Positions 1-8,311 of a stretch of DNA of 21,394 nucleotides are shown one piece after another. Both the position numbers and the translations under genes were made by a program. Position 1 is the stretch's first letter. Each line of letters begins with the position of its first letter. The notes beneath the pieces are model-generated. The model was not told where the DNA came from. It did not search any database and worked only from the letters and a program-made list of their open reading frames with translations. The stretch is from positions 1 through 21,394 of the forward strand of contig CAKRKK010000014.1 of the NCBI GenBank assembly GCA_934358235.1. The letters run 5' to 3'. This stretch comes from an uncultured Lachnospira sp. (GTDB lineage Bacteria > Bacillota > Clostridia > Lachnospirales > Lachnospiraceae).

Positions 1-62
1 CGGGTAAGGATTCACTTGAAAGTGCAAGAGAGCTTCTTAAGGTTAATGGAATAGAATTCTAA
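1..62 (+). CDS. C-terminal fragment of an unidentified gene
   Basis: An open frame enters from the left edge and ends in TAA at 60-62, giving the last 19 residues, GKDSLESARELLKVNGIEF. The codon use matches the genes that follow. The tail looks helical and charged and ends in a hydrophobic turn, but it is too short to assign to a family. The next gene (galE) begins 42 bases downstream with its own ribosome binding site and no visible terminator between, so the two may be co-transcribed. Confidence 0.55.
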   Translation, partial: GKDSLESARELLKVNGIEF

Positions 63-104
63 GGGTTATACATTAAAACTGTGAAGAAAAGGAGAAAGAC
101 TAAT

Positions 105-1121
105 ATGGTTGTTTTATTAGCAGGCGGAGCTGGTTATATTGGCTCACATACAGCAGTTGAGCTTATTAATGCAGGACATGATGTTGTTATCGTAGATGAT
201 TATAGTAACAGCTGCCCTGAATCAATTAAGAGAGTTGAGGAAATAACAGGAAAAAGCATAGTATCCTATGAAGCAGATGTAAAGGATAAAGCAGCACTTC
301 GTAAGATATTTAAGGAAAACAACATAGATTGTGTTATACATTTTGCAGGACTTAAGGCTGTTGGCGAATCAACCAGGCTTCCAGCAAAGTACTATCGTAA
401 CAACATAGATACAACTCTTTCGCTTATAGAGTGCATGAAAGAGGCAGGAGTGACTAAGATAGTATTCTCATCTTCTGCAACTGTTTATGGAGATCAGAAG
501 CCTCCTTATGTAGAAACTATGCCTAAGGGTGAATGCTCTAACCCATATGGATGGACAAAGTCTATGATGGAGCAGATTCTGACAGACTGTGCAAAGGCAG
601 ATCCTGAGCTTACAGTTGTACTGTTACGTTACTTTAATCCAATCGGAGCACATGCATCTGGTAAGATTGGTGAGGATCCACAGGGAATTCCTAACAATCT
701 TATGCCATATGTATCACAGGTGGCAGCAGGTGTGAGAGAACAGCTTACTATATTTGGTGGCGACTATCCTACACCAGATGGAACGTGCAGAAGAGACTAT
801 ATACATGTGGTAGATCTTGCCTGTGGACACGTTAAAGCAGTGGAATATGCTGATTCACATAAGGGTGTAGAGATATTTAACTTAGGAACAGGAACTCCTT
901 ATAGTGTATTAGAGATAGTTCACGCCTTTGAGAATTCAACAGGTGTTAAGCTTAATTATAAGATAGGTGAAAGACGTCCGGGAGATCTTCCAGATTCGTG
1001 GGCTGATGCAGCTAAGGCTAAGGAAATCCTTGGATGGACTGCAACTAAGACATTAGAGGATATGTGCAGGGATTCATGGAACTGGCAGAGTCATAATCCT
1101 CACGGATACAGAAATGAGTAA
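105..1121 (+). CDS. galE: UDP-glucose 4-epimerase
   Basis: Interconverts UDP-galactose and UDP-glucose with tightly bound NAD, in the Leloir pathway and in supplying UDP-galactose for surface polysaccharide. The protein is an extended short-chain dehydrogenase: the Rossmann glycine motif GGAGYIGS lies at residues 7-14, the catalytic Ser is near 124, and the YxxxK pair is Tyr148/Lys152. The substrate-binding stretch YFNPIGAHASGKIGEDPQG follows. An upstream in-frame GTG at 81 is open, but I chose ATG 105 because AAAGGAGA at 88-95 sits at the correct distance and the resulting 338 residues equal the E. coli enzyme length. The residue before the glycine motif is Ala where many homologues have Thr. 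A terminator-like hairpin follows the stop, so this is probably the last gene of its transcript. Confidence 0.96.
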   Translation: MVVLLAGGAGYIGSHTAVELINAGHDVVIVDDYSNSCPESIKRVEEITGKSIVSYEADVKDKAALRKIFKENNIDCVIHFAGLKAVGESTRLPAKYYRNNIDTTLSLIECMKEAGVTKIVFSSSATVYGDQKPPYVETMPKGECSNPYGWTKSMMEQILTDCAKADPELTVVLLRYFNPIGAHASGKIGEDPQGIPNNLMPYVSQVAAGVREQLTIFGGDYPTPDGTCRRDYIHVVDLACGHVKAVEYADSHKGVEIFNLGTGTPYSVLEIVHAFENSTGVKLNYKIGERRPGDLPDSWADAAKAKEILGWTATKTLEDMCRDSWNWQSHNPHGYRNE

Positions 1122-1143
1122 TTTATAGAGAATATTTGCAGTC

Positions 1144-1187
1144 AGACTTGTTGTGAACATTGTTGATGTGTAGCAGCAGGTCTTTTT
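1144..1187 (+). terminator. Probable Rho-independent terminator after galE
   Basis: The arm at 1144-1154 (AGACTTGTTGT) pairs over 11 positions, counting G-U wobbles, with 1173-1183 (GCAGCAGGTCT). The loop is 18 nt and the 3' arm ends in a run of five T at 1183-1187. The many wobbles and long loop make it moderate in strength. It would separate galE from the muramidase gene. Confidence 0.55.
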
Positions 1188-1215
1188 GCATATATAATGT
1201 TTTAAAATGTATAAT
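1186..1215 (+). promoter_or_regulatory. Putative promoter for the muramidase gene
   Basis: TTGCAT at 1186-1191 and TATAAT at 1210-1215 are separated by 18 bases, a fair match to a vegetative sigma-A promoter. It lies directly behind the galE terminator and about 130 bases before the muramidase start. The surrounding AT-rich sequence contains another TATAAT at 1193-1198, so the exact element is uncertain. Confidence 0.4.
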
Positions 1216-1342
1216 GCTTTAAATATATAGTGTCTGGGCTGTGAAGGAATACATAAGCAGTAAACAGCACCTGATAGAGTAATAAAAGTAACGGATATTC
1301 TCCTTTCAGAATAGTATAAAGAGAAAGGAGGTATCATAGAAT

Positions 1343-2548
1343 ATGAAAAACAGCCGGACAGGTACATTTTTAAAGATGACATTTTCTATTGTACTCAGTA
1401 TTATAATGGCGTTTATGATGAAGACTGCAGCTATGGCAGTTGTTATAGATGTAAGTGGTCATGATGGAATTATAGACTGGGATAGTGTAGATGAGCATAT
1501 AGAGGGCGTTATTATCAGGCTTGGTTATGGAAGTGATTATACAAGTCAGGATGATAAACAAGCTGTACGCAATATGGATGCATGTGAAAGACTTGGAATA
1601 CCATATGGGGTATATATATACAGCTATGCGCTTGATATGCAGGAGGTCGAGTCTGAAATAGCACATACGCTTCGTATGCTTGAAGGACGTAATCCTGTGC
1701 GTGGAGTGTGGTTTGATATGGAGGATGCAGATGGCTATAAGGAACGCAATGGAATAAATGTATATGAAAATACAGAAATGCTTACAGATTTCTGTATAAG
1801 ATTTGTGAGTGAAATGCATTCGCTTGGCTATGTTACAGGAGTGTATGCTAACTATGATTATTATAAGCATGTATTAGAGCTTGAGCGGCTGAAGAAAACG
1901 GCGGGCTTTAATATGTGGCTTGCACACTGGGGCGTAAGTGAGCCTGATATGCCATGTATGATGTGGCAGTTTGGTGCCTATAAGATAGATGGGCATGAAT
2001 TCGATGGCAATATATATTATGCAGATTATACGGCTTCCTATGATGAAGCGGATATAGAAACTGTGGCAAAGGTTGATACTGATGTCAATGTGACATATCG
2101 CGCACAGATAAGAGGTGGATATTGGCTTCCTGAGGTTGTTAATGATGAGGATTATGCCGGCATACAGGGTGAGAATATAACCGGAATAACGATAGCGCCA
2201 GATAAGGGCTATGCTGTATACAGAGTGTATTCCGGTGGCAGATGGCTGGATTATGTTGATAGCAGAAATTCTGATATAACAGACTTCTATAATGGCTATG
2301 CGGGTAATGGTAATAGCGTTGAGGCTGTTGAAGTATATTATTATACACCGGATTCGCTGTTATATAATGAGGCTTCGTCATATGCAGAGCTTATTGATGG
2401 TGGCTATAAATATGCATACTACAGAGTGAGTCCGAGATGGCAGAGCTATTATCCTTATCAGATAGATGACAGTACCAGGGATGGCCAGGATGGCTATGCC
2501 GGCGTATATGGAACTTTTATTGACAGATTCCAGATGGTAATAAAATGA
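1343..2548 (+). CDS. Secreted GH25 muramidase (lysozyme-like) with C-terminal W-rich repeats
   Basis: Predicted peptidoglycan hydrolase cleaving MurNAc-GlcNAc bonds outside the cell. Residues 1-32 form a signal peptide: Lys/Arg N-terminus, hydrophobic core at about 14-26, and an A-M-A cleavage site before Val33. The GH25 barrel spans about 33-225, starting with VIDVSGHDGIIDWD (Asp36 at the family's first active-site position) and carrying the catalytic DxE pair at Asp125/Glu127 in WFDMEDA. Residues about 245-401 hold three related segments built around a Trp, a Gly pair and a final (V/F)(E/D)(A/R)(V/F)-type strand. They resemble divergent ChW (clostridial hydrophobic W) repeats, which in other proteins bind the cell surface; that part is inference. 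GGAGG at 1326-1330 precedes the ATG. It may act in wall turnover, growth or competition. Confidence 0.87.
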   Translation: MKNSRTGTFLKMTFSIVLSIIMAFMMKTAAMAVVIDVSGHDGIIDWDSVDEHIEGVIIRLGYGSDYTSQDDKQAVRNMDACERLGIPYGVYIYSYALDMQEVESEIAHTLRMLEGRNPVRGVWFDMEDADGYKERNGINVYENTEMLTDFCIRFVSEMHSLGYVTGVYANYDYYKHVLELERLKKTAGFNMWLAHWGVSEPDMPCMMWQFGAYKIDGHEFDGNIYYADYTASYDEADIETVAKVDTDVNVTYRAQIRGGYWLPEVVNDEDYAGIQGENITGITIAPDKGYAVYRVYSGGRWLDYVDSRNSDITDFYNGYAGNGNSVEAVEVYYYTPDSLLYNEASSYAELIDGGYKYAYYRVSPRWQSYYPYQIDDSTRDGQDGYAGVYGTFIDRFQMVIK

Positions 2549-2700
2549 TAAAAGGCATATAATGCATTTAAAAGACTATAGTTATGAATAATTTTATGCA
2601 TATTGGCAGATTATAATATTAAAAGGATGTTGGCAGACTGAATTATATCTGGTACAACAGCCTTTAAAATATGCGCTTGGCAGCTGGATAGGAGAGATGT

Positions 2701-3420
2701 ATGCATAATAATCATAATGATAATATAGATAATACTGCTGATACAGACAATGGTGATATGTGTGACGGACAGGTGACACTTGATGGCGATAATGGCAGAG
2801 GTACGATAAAGCTTATAACAATTATAGGGGAGATAGAAGGACATGATAATCTTCCGGCTGCAAGTAAAACTACGAAGTACGAGCATATGCTTCCACAGCT
2901 TGCAGCAATAGAAAACGATGACAATATAGAAGGTGTTCTGTTTCTTATGAATACTGTGGGCGGTGATGTAAGCGCAGGACTTGCACTTGCTGAGATGATA
3001 GCATCTATGAGCAAGCCAACGGTATCACTCGTAATAGGTGATTCGCATAGTATAGCGGTGCCGCTTGCTGTCAGTACAGATTATTCATTTATAGCTCCAA
3101 CGGCAACAATGATTATACATCCTGTGCGGATGAATGGTAATATTATAGGAGCAAGACAGACCTATGATTACTTTGAAAGAATACAGAAAAGAATAGTTTC
3201 TTTTATTGCAGGACATAGTCTGGTCAGCGGGCAGGATGTAGAAGCTATGATGATGAATACACAAATGCTCACAAAGGATCTTGGAACTATATTAGTTGGA
3301 CAGGATGCAGTAGATATAGGACTTATAGATAAGACAGGTGGAATAAAAGAGGCATTTGCTAAAATCAGAGAGATGATAAAGGACAGAGATAGTGATGATG
3401 CAGGAAAAAATTACAAGTGA
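2701..3420 (+). CDS. TepA-like ClpP-class serine protease
   Basis: A member of the ClpP/crotonase fold closest to TepA (translocation-enhancing protein of Bacillus). Probable catalytic residues are Ser117 in DSHSIAVPLA, the TepA version of the ClpP nucleophile motif, and His140 in IIHPVR. The oxyanion glycine pair is in TVGGDVSAG at 85-93. The fold covers about residues 36-225. The first 34 residues are an unusual Asp/Asn-rich tail with no membrane segment, so the protein is likely cytoplasmic. GGAGAG at 2691-2696 lies only four bases before the ATG, slightly close. The end overlaps the radical SAM gene, indicating translational coupling. TepA substrates are poorly defined, and the absence of the common FtsK neighbour is worth noting. 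Confidence 0.85.
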   Translation: MHNNHNDNIDNTADTDNGDMCDGQVTLDGDNGRGTIKLITIIGEIEGHDNLPAASKTTKYEHMLPQLAAIENDDNIEGVLFLMNTVGGDVSAGLALAEMIASMSKPTVSLVIGDSHSIAVPLAVSTDYSFIAPTATMIIHPVRMNGNIIGARQTYDYFERIQKRIVSFIAGHSLVSGQDVEAMMMNTQMLTKDLGTILVGQDAVDIGLIDKTGGIKEAFAKIREMIKDRDSDDAGKNYK

Positions 3421-4342
3421 TAATAATTGTATGCTATGCCCACGTATGTGTAAGACTGACAGGCATATTAAGCCCGGATACTGCCTTATGACGGATAGAA
3501 TAAAGGTGGCAAGAGCAGCTCTTCATATGTGGGAGGAACCCTGCATATCTGGAGAACGGGGCAGCGGAGCAATATTTTTTAGTGGATGCACATTAAGATG
3601 TGTGTTCTGCCAGAATTATAAAATAGCAGCGGCAGCAGTTGGAAAGTATATAACTGTGGACGAACTGGCAGATATTATGTTAAGATTACAGAATGAACAT
3701 GCAAACAATATTAATCTTGTCACGCCTACACATTATGCGCTGCAGATAGCACAGGCACTAAATAAAGCAAAAGCAAAGGGACTTAGGATACCTGTTGTAT
3801 ATAATACAAGTGCTTATGAGAATGTAGAAACGCTTAAACGTATGGAGGGATTAGTTGATGTATATCTGCCGGACTTTAAGTATATGGATAGTGGACTGGC
3901 ATCAAGATATTCTAATGCAGCCGATTATCCAAAGACCGCCAGAAGGGCTCTGCAGGAAATGGTAAGACAAACAGGAGGCCCGGATATGTATGGTGATAGT
4001 GATGAGCTTGTATGTGCGGGATATGTAGAGAGTGGTATCATAAAGAAGGGTGTTATAGTAAGACATCTAATACTTCCTGGATGCATTGATGATTCTAAAG
4101 CAGTCATTCGTTACCTTTATGATACATATAAGGATGATATATATATAAGCATAATGAATCAATATACGCCGTTAGAACATGTTAAGCCGTATAAGGAGCT
4201 GGACAGAAGAGTGACAGAAAAGGAATATGATGAGGTTGTTGATTATGCAATAGATATAGGTGTTACGAAAGGCTTTATACAAGAGGGGGATACAGCGGAT
4301 GAAAGCTTTATTCCAGAGTTTGATTGTACAGGGCTGATATGA
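3392..4342 (+). CDS. Radical SAM protein, PflA-like (COG1313 type)
   Basis: Predicted radical S-adenosylmethionine enzyme related to pyruvate formate-lyase activating enzymes. The [4Fe-4S]/SAM motif is Cys66-x3-Cys70-x2-Cys73 (SGCTLRCVFCQNYK). A preceding Cys-rich segment, Cys13-x2-Cys16-PRM-Cys20 plus Cys31, is characteristic of the COG1313 branch and may bind a second metal or cluster. The target is unknown and no glycyl-radical enzyme gene is nearby. The start is ambiguous: GTG 3392, ATG 3395 and ATG 3398 are consecutive codons. I kept GTG because AAAGGA at 3378-3383 is 8 bases away from it. Every choice overlaps the end of the tepA-like gene by 23-29 bases, so the two are probably co-translated. 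Confidence 0.87.
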   Translation: MMMQEKITSDNNCMLCPRMCKTDRHIKPGYCLMTDRIKVARAALHMWEEPCISGERGSGAIFFSGCTLRCVFCQNYKIAAAAVGKYITVDELADIMLRLQNEHANNINLVTPTHYALQIAQALNKAKAKGLRIPVVYNTSAYENVETLKRMEGLVDVYLPDFKYMDSGLASRYSNAADYPKTARRALQEMVRQTGGPDMYGDSDELVCAGYVESGIIKKGVIVRHLILPGCIDDSKAVIRYLYDTYKDDIYISIMNQYTPLEHVKPYKELDRRVTEKEYDEVVDYAIDIGVTKGFIQEGDTADESFIPEFDCTGLI

Positions 4343-4388
4343 AAATATTTATATGTAGCATCATAAAACAGGAGAAATGGAGATTGTT

Positions 4389-6350
4389 ATGCAGTATGAA
4401 GTTGGTAACCCGTGTATTATGGGCTGCAATATAATAAATGGTGGATATAATTTCGCATATGCCAGCAAAGGAGCTGCGTTAAATAATATAGATGTATATG
4501 TGTGTATTTTTGATTGTAGTACAGGGAAAGCTCTATATGAACTGAAGCTCATAAAAAGTCTTGGAATTGTTTATTCTATTTTTATTACAGATATTAATAT
4601 AGATAATTGTTATTATTGCTTTAGGGAAGCTAAGGAGTATATAGTGGATCCTTATGCTAAAGCAGTTACCGGCTGCGAAAGATTTGGCTGTAAGGAAGAT
4701 AATGTAATACATTTAAGTCCGGTAAGCCTAAGCAGATATGACTGGGAGGGCGATAAGGCATTGCATATTCCATATGAGGACTGCATTATGTATAAGCTAA
4801 ATGTACGTGGCTATACAAGAAGCAGAACATCAAAGGTAAAGGCAAGGGGCACATTTGCCGGAATAGTTGAAAAAGCAGAATATTTAAAGTCATTAGGGAT
4901 AACAACAGTAGAGCTTATGCCGGCATATGAGTATGACGAGGCAGGGGATTTCCTACAGTTTGCAGATGAAGAAACCTTGTCAAGGTACAGATATATGCAG
5001 GATACATATCCAGACCTGAAATATCATAGTGAGGAATATTTTAAAAATGTTGTAAAGCCACAAAGAAAGGTTAATTGCTGGGGATATACCAATGGCTTTT
5101 ACTTTGCGCCTAAAGCAGCTTATAGCGACAAGGCCATAAAAAGTAAAAATGCGTATACAGATTATACAACAGAATTCAAGGATATGGTTAAACACCTTCA
5201 CAGAATGGGAATAGAGATTGTTATGGAGTTCTTTTTTAAGGATGTAACGACCTCCTACATAATTGAATGTGTAAGATACTGGGTGAGGGAGTATCATATA
5301 GATGGCGTGCATGTGTATTGTGATGAAGTGTCACTTAATGCACTTGCAGCGGACGAACAGCTTGCTGATACTAAGCTTATGACTATAAGCTGGAATGGCA
5401 GCAAGGGAATATATAGGCATATGGCAAGCTATAATAATGATGTACAGAATATGATAAGGCGTTATCTTAAGGGCGATGAGAATATGCTAAGGGCATTTGC
5501 GGATATGCAGATAAATAATCCTGATAATGCAGCAGTAATTAACTATGTGACAACTAATAATGGCTTTACATTATATGATCTTGTCAGCTATGACAGAAAG
5601 CATAATGAGGAAAATGGTGAAAACAACAGGGATGGCGAGAATTTCAATTATAGCTGGAACTGCGGTGAAGAGGGAGCAACAAGAAGGTTAAAGGTAAAAC
5701 AGTTAAGAATAAGGCAGATTAAGAATGCACTTGCAATGATCATACTTGCACAGGGGACGCCGCTCATATTAGGTGGAGATGAATTCACAAACAGCCAGCA
5801 GGGTAATAACAATCCATACTGTATAGATAATGAAACCTCATGGGTGGACTGGAAGAATAACAAAGAGGCCATAGATATACTTAAGTGGACGAAACAAATG
5901 ATAAGCATAAGGAAAAAGTACGGTATACTTCATAGCAGATACAGATTAACACAGTCAGATAGTCTTTCGTCGGGTTATCCGGATGTGTCTTTTCATGGAC
6001 AGAATGCGTGGTATGCGGATATGTATAATTATTGCAGACAGATAGGAATAATGTATTCAGACACATACTATGATAGAAAGTCAAGGAAACTTATATATAT
6101 TGCATACAATATGCATTGGGAGAATTATTCGCTGGCACTTCCAAAAATAGAAGGTGATACAGGCTTTAAAGTAATCGCAATGTCAGATGCTTACGGAGCT
6201 GGTGTAAGCATAGATAAAGAAGCCAGAACGGTCACGATACCACCAAGAAGCATGGCTGTGCTTGCTGGTGAATACCAGGAAAGAAAAAGTCCGGCAGAAT
6301 TAGTTAGAAAAGATAATAAAAATGCCAGAAAGCATTTAAGGAAAGGATAG
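4389..6350 (+). CDS. GlgX/isoamylase-like GH13 protein lacking catalytic residues (probable pseudoenzyme)
   Basis: The 653-residue protein has the layout of a glycogen debranching enzyme: a CBM48-like N-terminal domain (about 8-95), a GH13 barrel (about 120-540) with family stretches such as DWEGDKALHIPYED, LKSLGITTVELMPAYEYDE and GDEFTNSQQGNNN, and a C-terminal beta domain. The GH13 signature residues are replaced. Region I (usually DVVYNH) reads EFFFKD from Glu280. Region II (GFRFD) reads GVHVY with His308/Tyr310. The acid/base Glu of region III is Ile333. The HD of region IV is Asn390-Asn391. The frame is uninterrupted and structural motifs are kept, so this is not simple decay. It may bind alpha-glucans or regulate glycogen enzymes (inference). 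ATG 4389 is chosen over 4377: GGAG at 4379-4382 fits it, while 4377 is two bases from its GGAG. Confidence 0.85.
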   Translation: MQYEVGNPCIMGCNIINGGYNFAYASKGAALNNIDVYVCIFDCSTGKALYELKLIKSLGIVYSIFITDINIDNCYYCFREAKEYIVDPYAKAVTGCERFGCKEDNVIHLSPVSLSRYDWEGDKALHIPYEDCIMYKLNVRGYTRSRTSKVKARGTFAGIVEKAEYLKSLGITTVELMPAYEYDEAGDFLQFADEETLSRYRYMQDTYPDLKYHSEEYFKNVVKPQRKVNCWGYTNGFYFAPKAAYSDKAIKSKNAYTDYTTEFKDMVKHLHRMGIEIVMEFFFKDVTTSYIIECVRYWVREYHIDGVHVYCDEVSLNALAADEQLADTKLMTISWNGSKGIYRHMASYNNDVQNMIRRYLKGDENMLRAFADMQINNPDNAAVINYVTTNNGFTLYDLVSYDRKHNEENGENNRDGENFNYSWNCGEEGATRRLKVKQLRIRQIKNALAMIILAQGTPLILGGDEFTNSQQGNNNPYCIDNETSWVDWKNNKEAIDILKWTKQMISIRKKYGILHSRYRLTQSDSLSSGYPDVSFHGQNAWYADMYNYCRQIGIMYSDTYYDRKSRKLIYIAYNMHWENYSLALPKIEGDTGFKVIAMSDAYGAGVSIDKEARTVTIPPRSMAVLAGEYQERKSPAELVRKDNKNARKHLRKG

Positions 6351-6418
6351 GATTAATAGTTATATAAATAAATATATGAATGAATAATTTTCATATGGGT
6401 TTATATTGCTGTTAATAA

Positions 6419-7366
6419 ATGAAGCATTATATGGATTATAATAAACTTAATGAACTAAAAAATAAGTATGGTGATTATGAAGAAGTGTTTAAATCTGGTG
6501 ACTATGAAAGGTCGGCAGATATATTAGGAAAGGTTCTTGAGGTTATAGAGGAAGAATATAAAGGCGTAAGAAAAGCAGGAAGGATAGATAAGGACCTTGT
6601 TGTAAGAAGGTCTGAGGAAGAAGGACAGATATGGCTGTGTACTAATCATATTATGGAGTATTATATATACGCCTGTTACTTTGAGCCTGACACAGATGTA
6701 AGTATGCCAGAGCTTCCAATAGCTGAATATTACAGAACATATGCAGAGCTTTGTGTAAAGCTGCAGAAGTATAAGAGGGCAGAGGATGCATATAAGCATG
6801 CATTATGCTGGAATCCGGTTGATTTAGATTCATATCTTGGGCTTGCAGAATGTTATAAGTATCTTAATATGATAACCAGATATCTTGATATGACAAAGCA
6901 GGCATATAGATTCTGCTGCACAAGAGCAACTATGGCAAGATATTACAGAAATATGGGATTTTATTATCTGTCATCATATAATACGGATATGGCAGCAGCC
7001 TGCTATACATATAGTAACATATATTATCATACAGATAATGCGGATTCTGAGCTTGAATACATAAAAAATGCATTAGCTGCTGCAGAAAATAATAAAGACA
7101 ATAAAGAAAGTAATGAAAACAAAAATACAGAGGTAAAAGAATATACCATAAAGCAGATGCAGGATATGTTTGATAAGGAGAAGGTTGAGCCAGGCCCGGA
7201 TTCAAAGACCATAGGCATTGTATACAGAGTGGGTGAGCTTATGCTTCAGGATAAGGAATACAGACTTGCAAAGGATTGCTTTATGATAGTATATGACATA
7301 ACGAATGAGCAGCAGCTAGAAAATGTTATAGCAGAGTTAGACAGATGCCTTAATGAGGAGGCATAG
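6419..7366 (+). CDS. TPR-like helical repeat protein, function unknown
   Basis: A 315-residue, probably cytoplasmic protein. Residues about 95-225 contain tetratricopeptide-like helical pairs (for example YAELCVKLQKYKRAEDAYKHAL, where the small-residue and aromatic spacing fits a TPR), and the region near 265-315 looks like a further repeat. Such repeats usually mediate protein-protein contacts. A low-complexity, Asn/Lys/Glu-rich linker lies at about 218-240. Tyrosine is unusually frequent. No clear ribosome binding site precedes ATG 6419. ATG 6431, with GAAG six bases upstream, is an alternative start. It follows the GlgX-like gene by 68 bases without a terminator, so it may be in the same transcript and could be a partner of that protein, which is inference only. 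Confidence 0.75.
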   Translation: MKHYMDYNKLNELKNKYGDYEEVFKSGDYERSADILGKVLEVIEEEYKGVRKAGRIDKDLVVRRSEEEGQIWLCTNHIMEYYIYACYFEPDTDVSMPELPIAEYYRTYAELCVKLQKYKRAEDAYKHALCWNPVDLDSYLGLAECYKYLNMITRYLDMTKQAYRFCCTRATMARYYRNMGFYYLSSYNTDMAAACYTYSNIYYHTDNADSELEYIKNALAAAENNKDNKESNENKNTEVKEYTIKQMQDMFDKEKVEPGPDSKTIGIVYRVGELMLQDKEYRLAKDCFMIVYDITNEQQLENVIAELDRCLNEEA

Positions 7367-7368
7367 CT

Positions 7369-7394
7369 TGTTGTATAAGTATGTTGTATAAGTA
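7369..7394 (+). repeat. Perfect 13-bp tandem duplication
   Basis: TGTTGTATAAGTA at 7369-7381 is repeated exactly at 7382-7394, immediately after the stop codon of the TPR-like gene. Only two copies are present. It looks like a slippage duplication in spacer DNA, and no function is evident. Confidence 0.8.
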
Positions 7395-7443
7395 GTGCTG
7401 TAATAATAAAAAGGAAGATAAATAATATAATCAGGTGGATAGC

Positions 7444-8091
7444 ATGGATATGAAAAATAGATATGACAGTATAATATTCGATCTTGACGGAACGTTATGG
7501 GATTCGTCAAAGCCAATATGTGAGGCGTGGAATATTATACTTAACAAGCATAATGAGATAGTAAGAAATCCGATAACAACAGAGGAATTAGGAGAGTGCA
7601 TGGGACTTCCTATGTATGATATAGCTGCAAAGCTTTTTCCTGCAGAAACAGATAAAACAAGAAATGCATTAATGGATGAGCTGTGCGTGTTTGAAAATGA
7701 ATACCTAAAGAAAACAGGTGGTATTCTTTTTCCAGATTTGGCACAAACACTTGAGAGTCTTAAGAAAAAGTACAGGCTGTTTATAGTGAGTAACTGTCAG
7801 GATGGTTATATAGAGGCTTTTTTAGAGGCACATGGATTTATGGAGGTATTTGAAGATACAGAATGCTGGGGAAGAACAAGAGCACCTAAGGGTGTGAGCA
7901 ATAAGCTTCTGATAGAAAGAAATAATCTTAAGAATCCTGTGTATGTAGGTGATACAGCAGGAGATGCACAGTCGGCAAAAGATGCAGGAATTGATTTTAT
8001 ATTTGCTGGCTATGGCTTTGGAAAGGTGTCAGATAGTGATTATGTTGCAAGGATAGATTCTTTTGCTGCATTAACAGGACTTCTTGTATAG
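7444..8091 (+). CDS. HAD-superfamily phosphatase (phosphoglycolate phosphatase-like)
   Basis: A soluble 215-residue hydrolase of the haloacid dehalogenase superfamily with a helical cap. All four motifs are present: motif I DLDGT with nucleophile Asp13 and Asp15, motif II Ser116 in FIVSNCQDG, motif III Lys149 in TRAPKG, and motif IV GDTAGD with Asp170 and Asp174 for Mg2+. The cap lies between motifs I and II, as in the phosphoglycolate phosphatase/beta-phosphoglucomutase type. The substrate cannot be named. ATG 7444 is preferred because AGGTGG at 7433-7438 is a good ribosome binding site five bases away, whereas the upstream in-frame GTG 7435 lies inside that site. A terminator-like hairpin follows. 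Confidence 0.9.
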   Translation: MDMKNRYDSIIFDLDGTLWDSSKPICEAWNIILNKHNEIVRNPITTEELGECMGLPMYDIAAKLFPAETDKTRNALMDELCVFENEYLKKTGGILFPDLAQTLESLKKKYRLFIVSNCQDGYIEAFLEAHGFMEVFEDTECWGRTRAPKGVSNKLLIERNNLKNPVYVGDTAGDAQSAKDAGIDFIFAGYGFGKVSDSDYVARIDSFAALTGLLV

Positions 8092-8137
8092 AAGCTGATA
8101 GAATTATTAAAGGGAATTAATTTAAATGATGATATTA

Positions 8138-8166
8138 TTGTGCAGGGGTTAAGAATAATATATATT
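8138..8166 (+). promoter_or_regulatory. Weak putative promoter upstream of the 8312 gene
   Basis: TTGTGC at 8138-8143 and TATATT at 8161-8166 are 17 bases apart. The -10 is good and the -35 is poor. If real, the transcript would read through the hairpin at 8204-8261 before reaching the 8312 gene, making that hairpin a leader attenuator instead of a simple terminator. Confidence 0.3.
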
Positions 8167-8202
8167 CATACGATGTATATAGTACAGGGATGTTATAAAA
8201 GT

Positions 8203-8261
8203 AAGGCTACGGATAGCAGTAATCAGTTCGTTAAAAGATGCTGCAGACCGCAGCCTTTTTT
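8203..8261 (+). terminator. Imperfect terminator-like hairpin
   Basis: The 17-nt arm at 8203-8219 pairs with 8241-8257 with three mismatches and one G-U. Its strongest part is AAGGCT against AGCCTT. The loop is 21 nt and six T follow at 8256-8261. It lies 112 bases after the HAD gene and only about 50 bases before the next start, leaving no room for a promoter between them. It is either the terminator of the tepA-HAD transcript or an attenuator for the 8312 gene. Confidence 0.5.
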
Positions 8262-8311
8262 ATACGGAGGATGAAGCAGGCTCTTAAAACAGGGCAGAAC
8301 GGAGAAATAGT

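Noticed and set aside
81..104. Upstream GTG start for galE
   Set aside because: It lies just before and overlaps the region of the AAAGGAG ribosome binding site that serves ATG 105, and it would add eight basic residues absent from the family.
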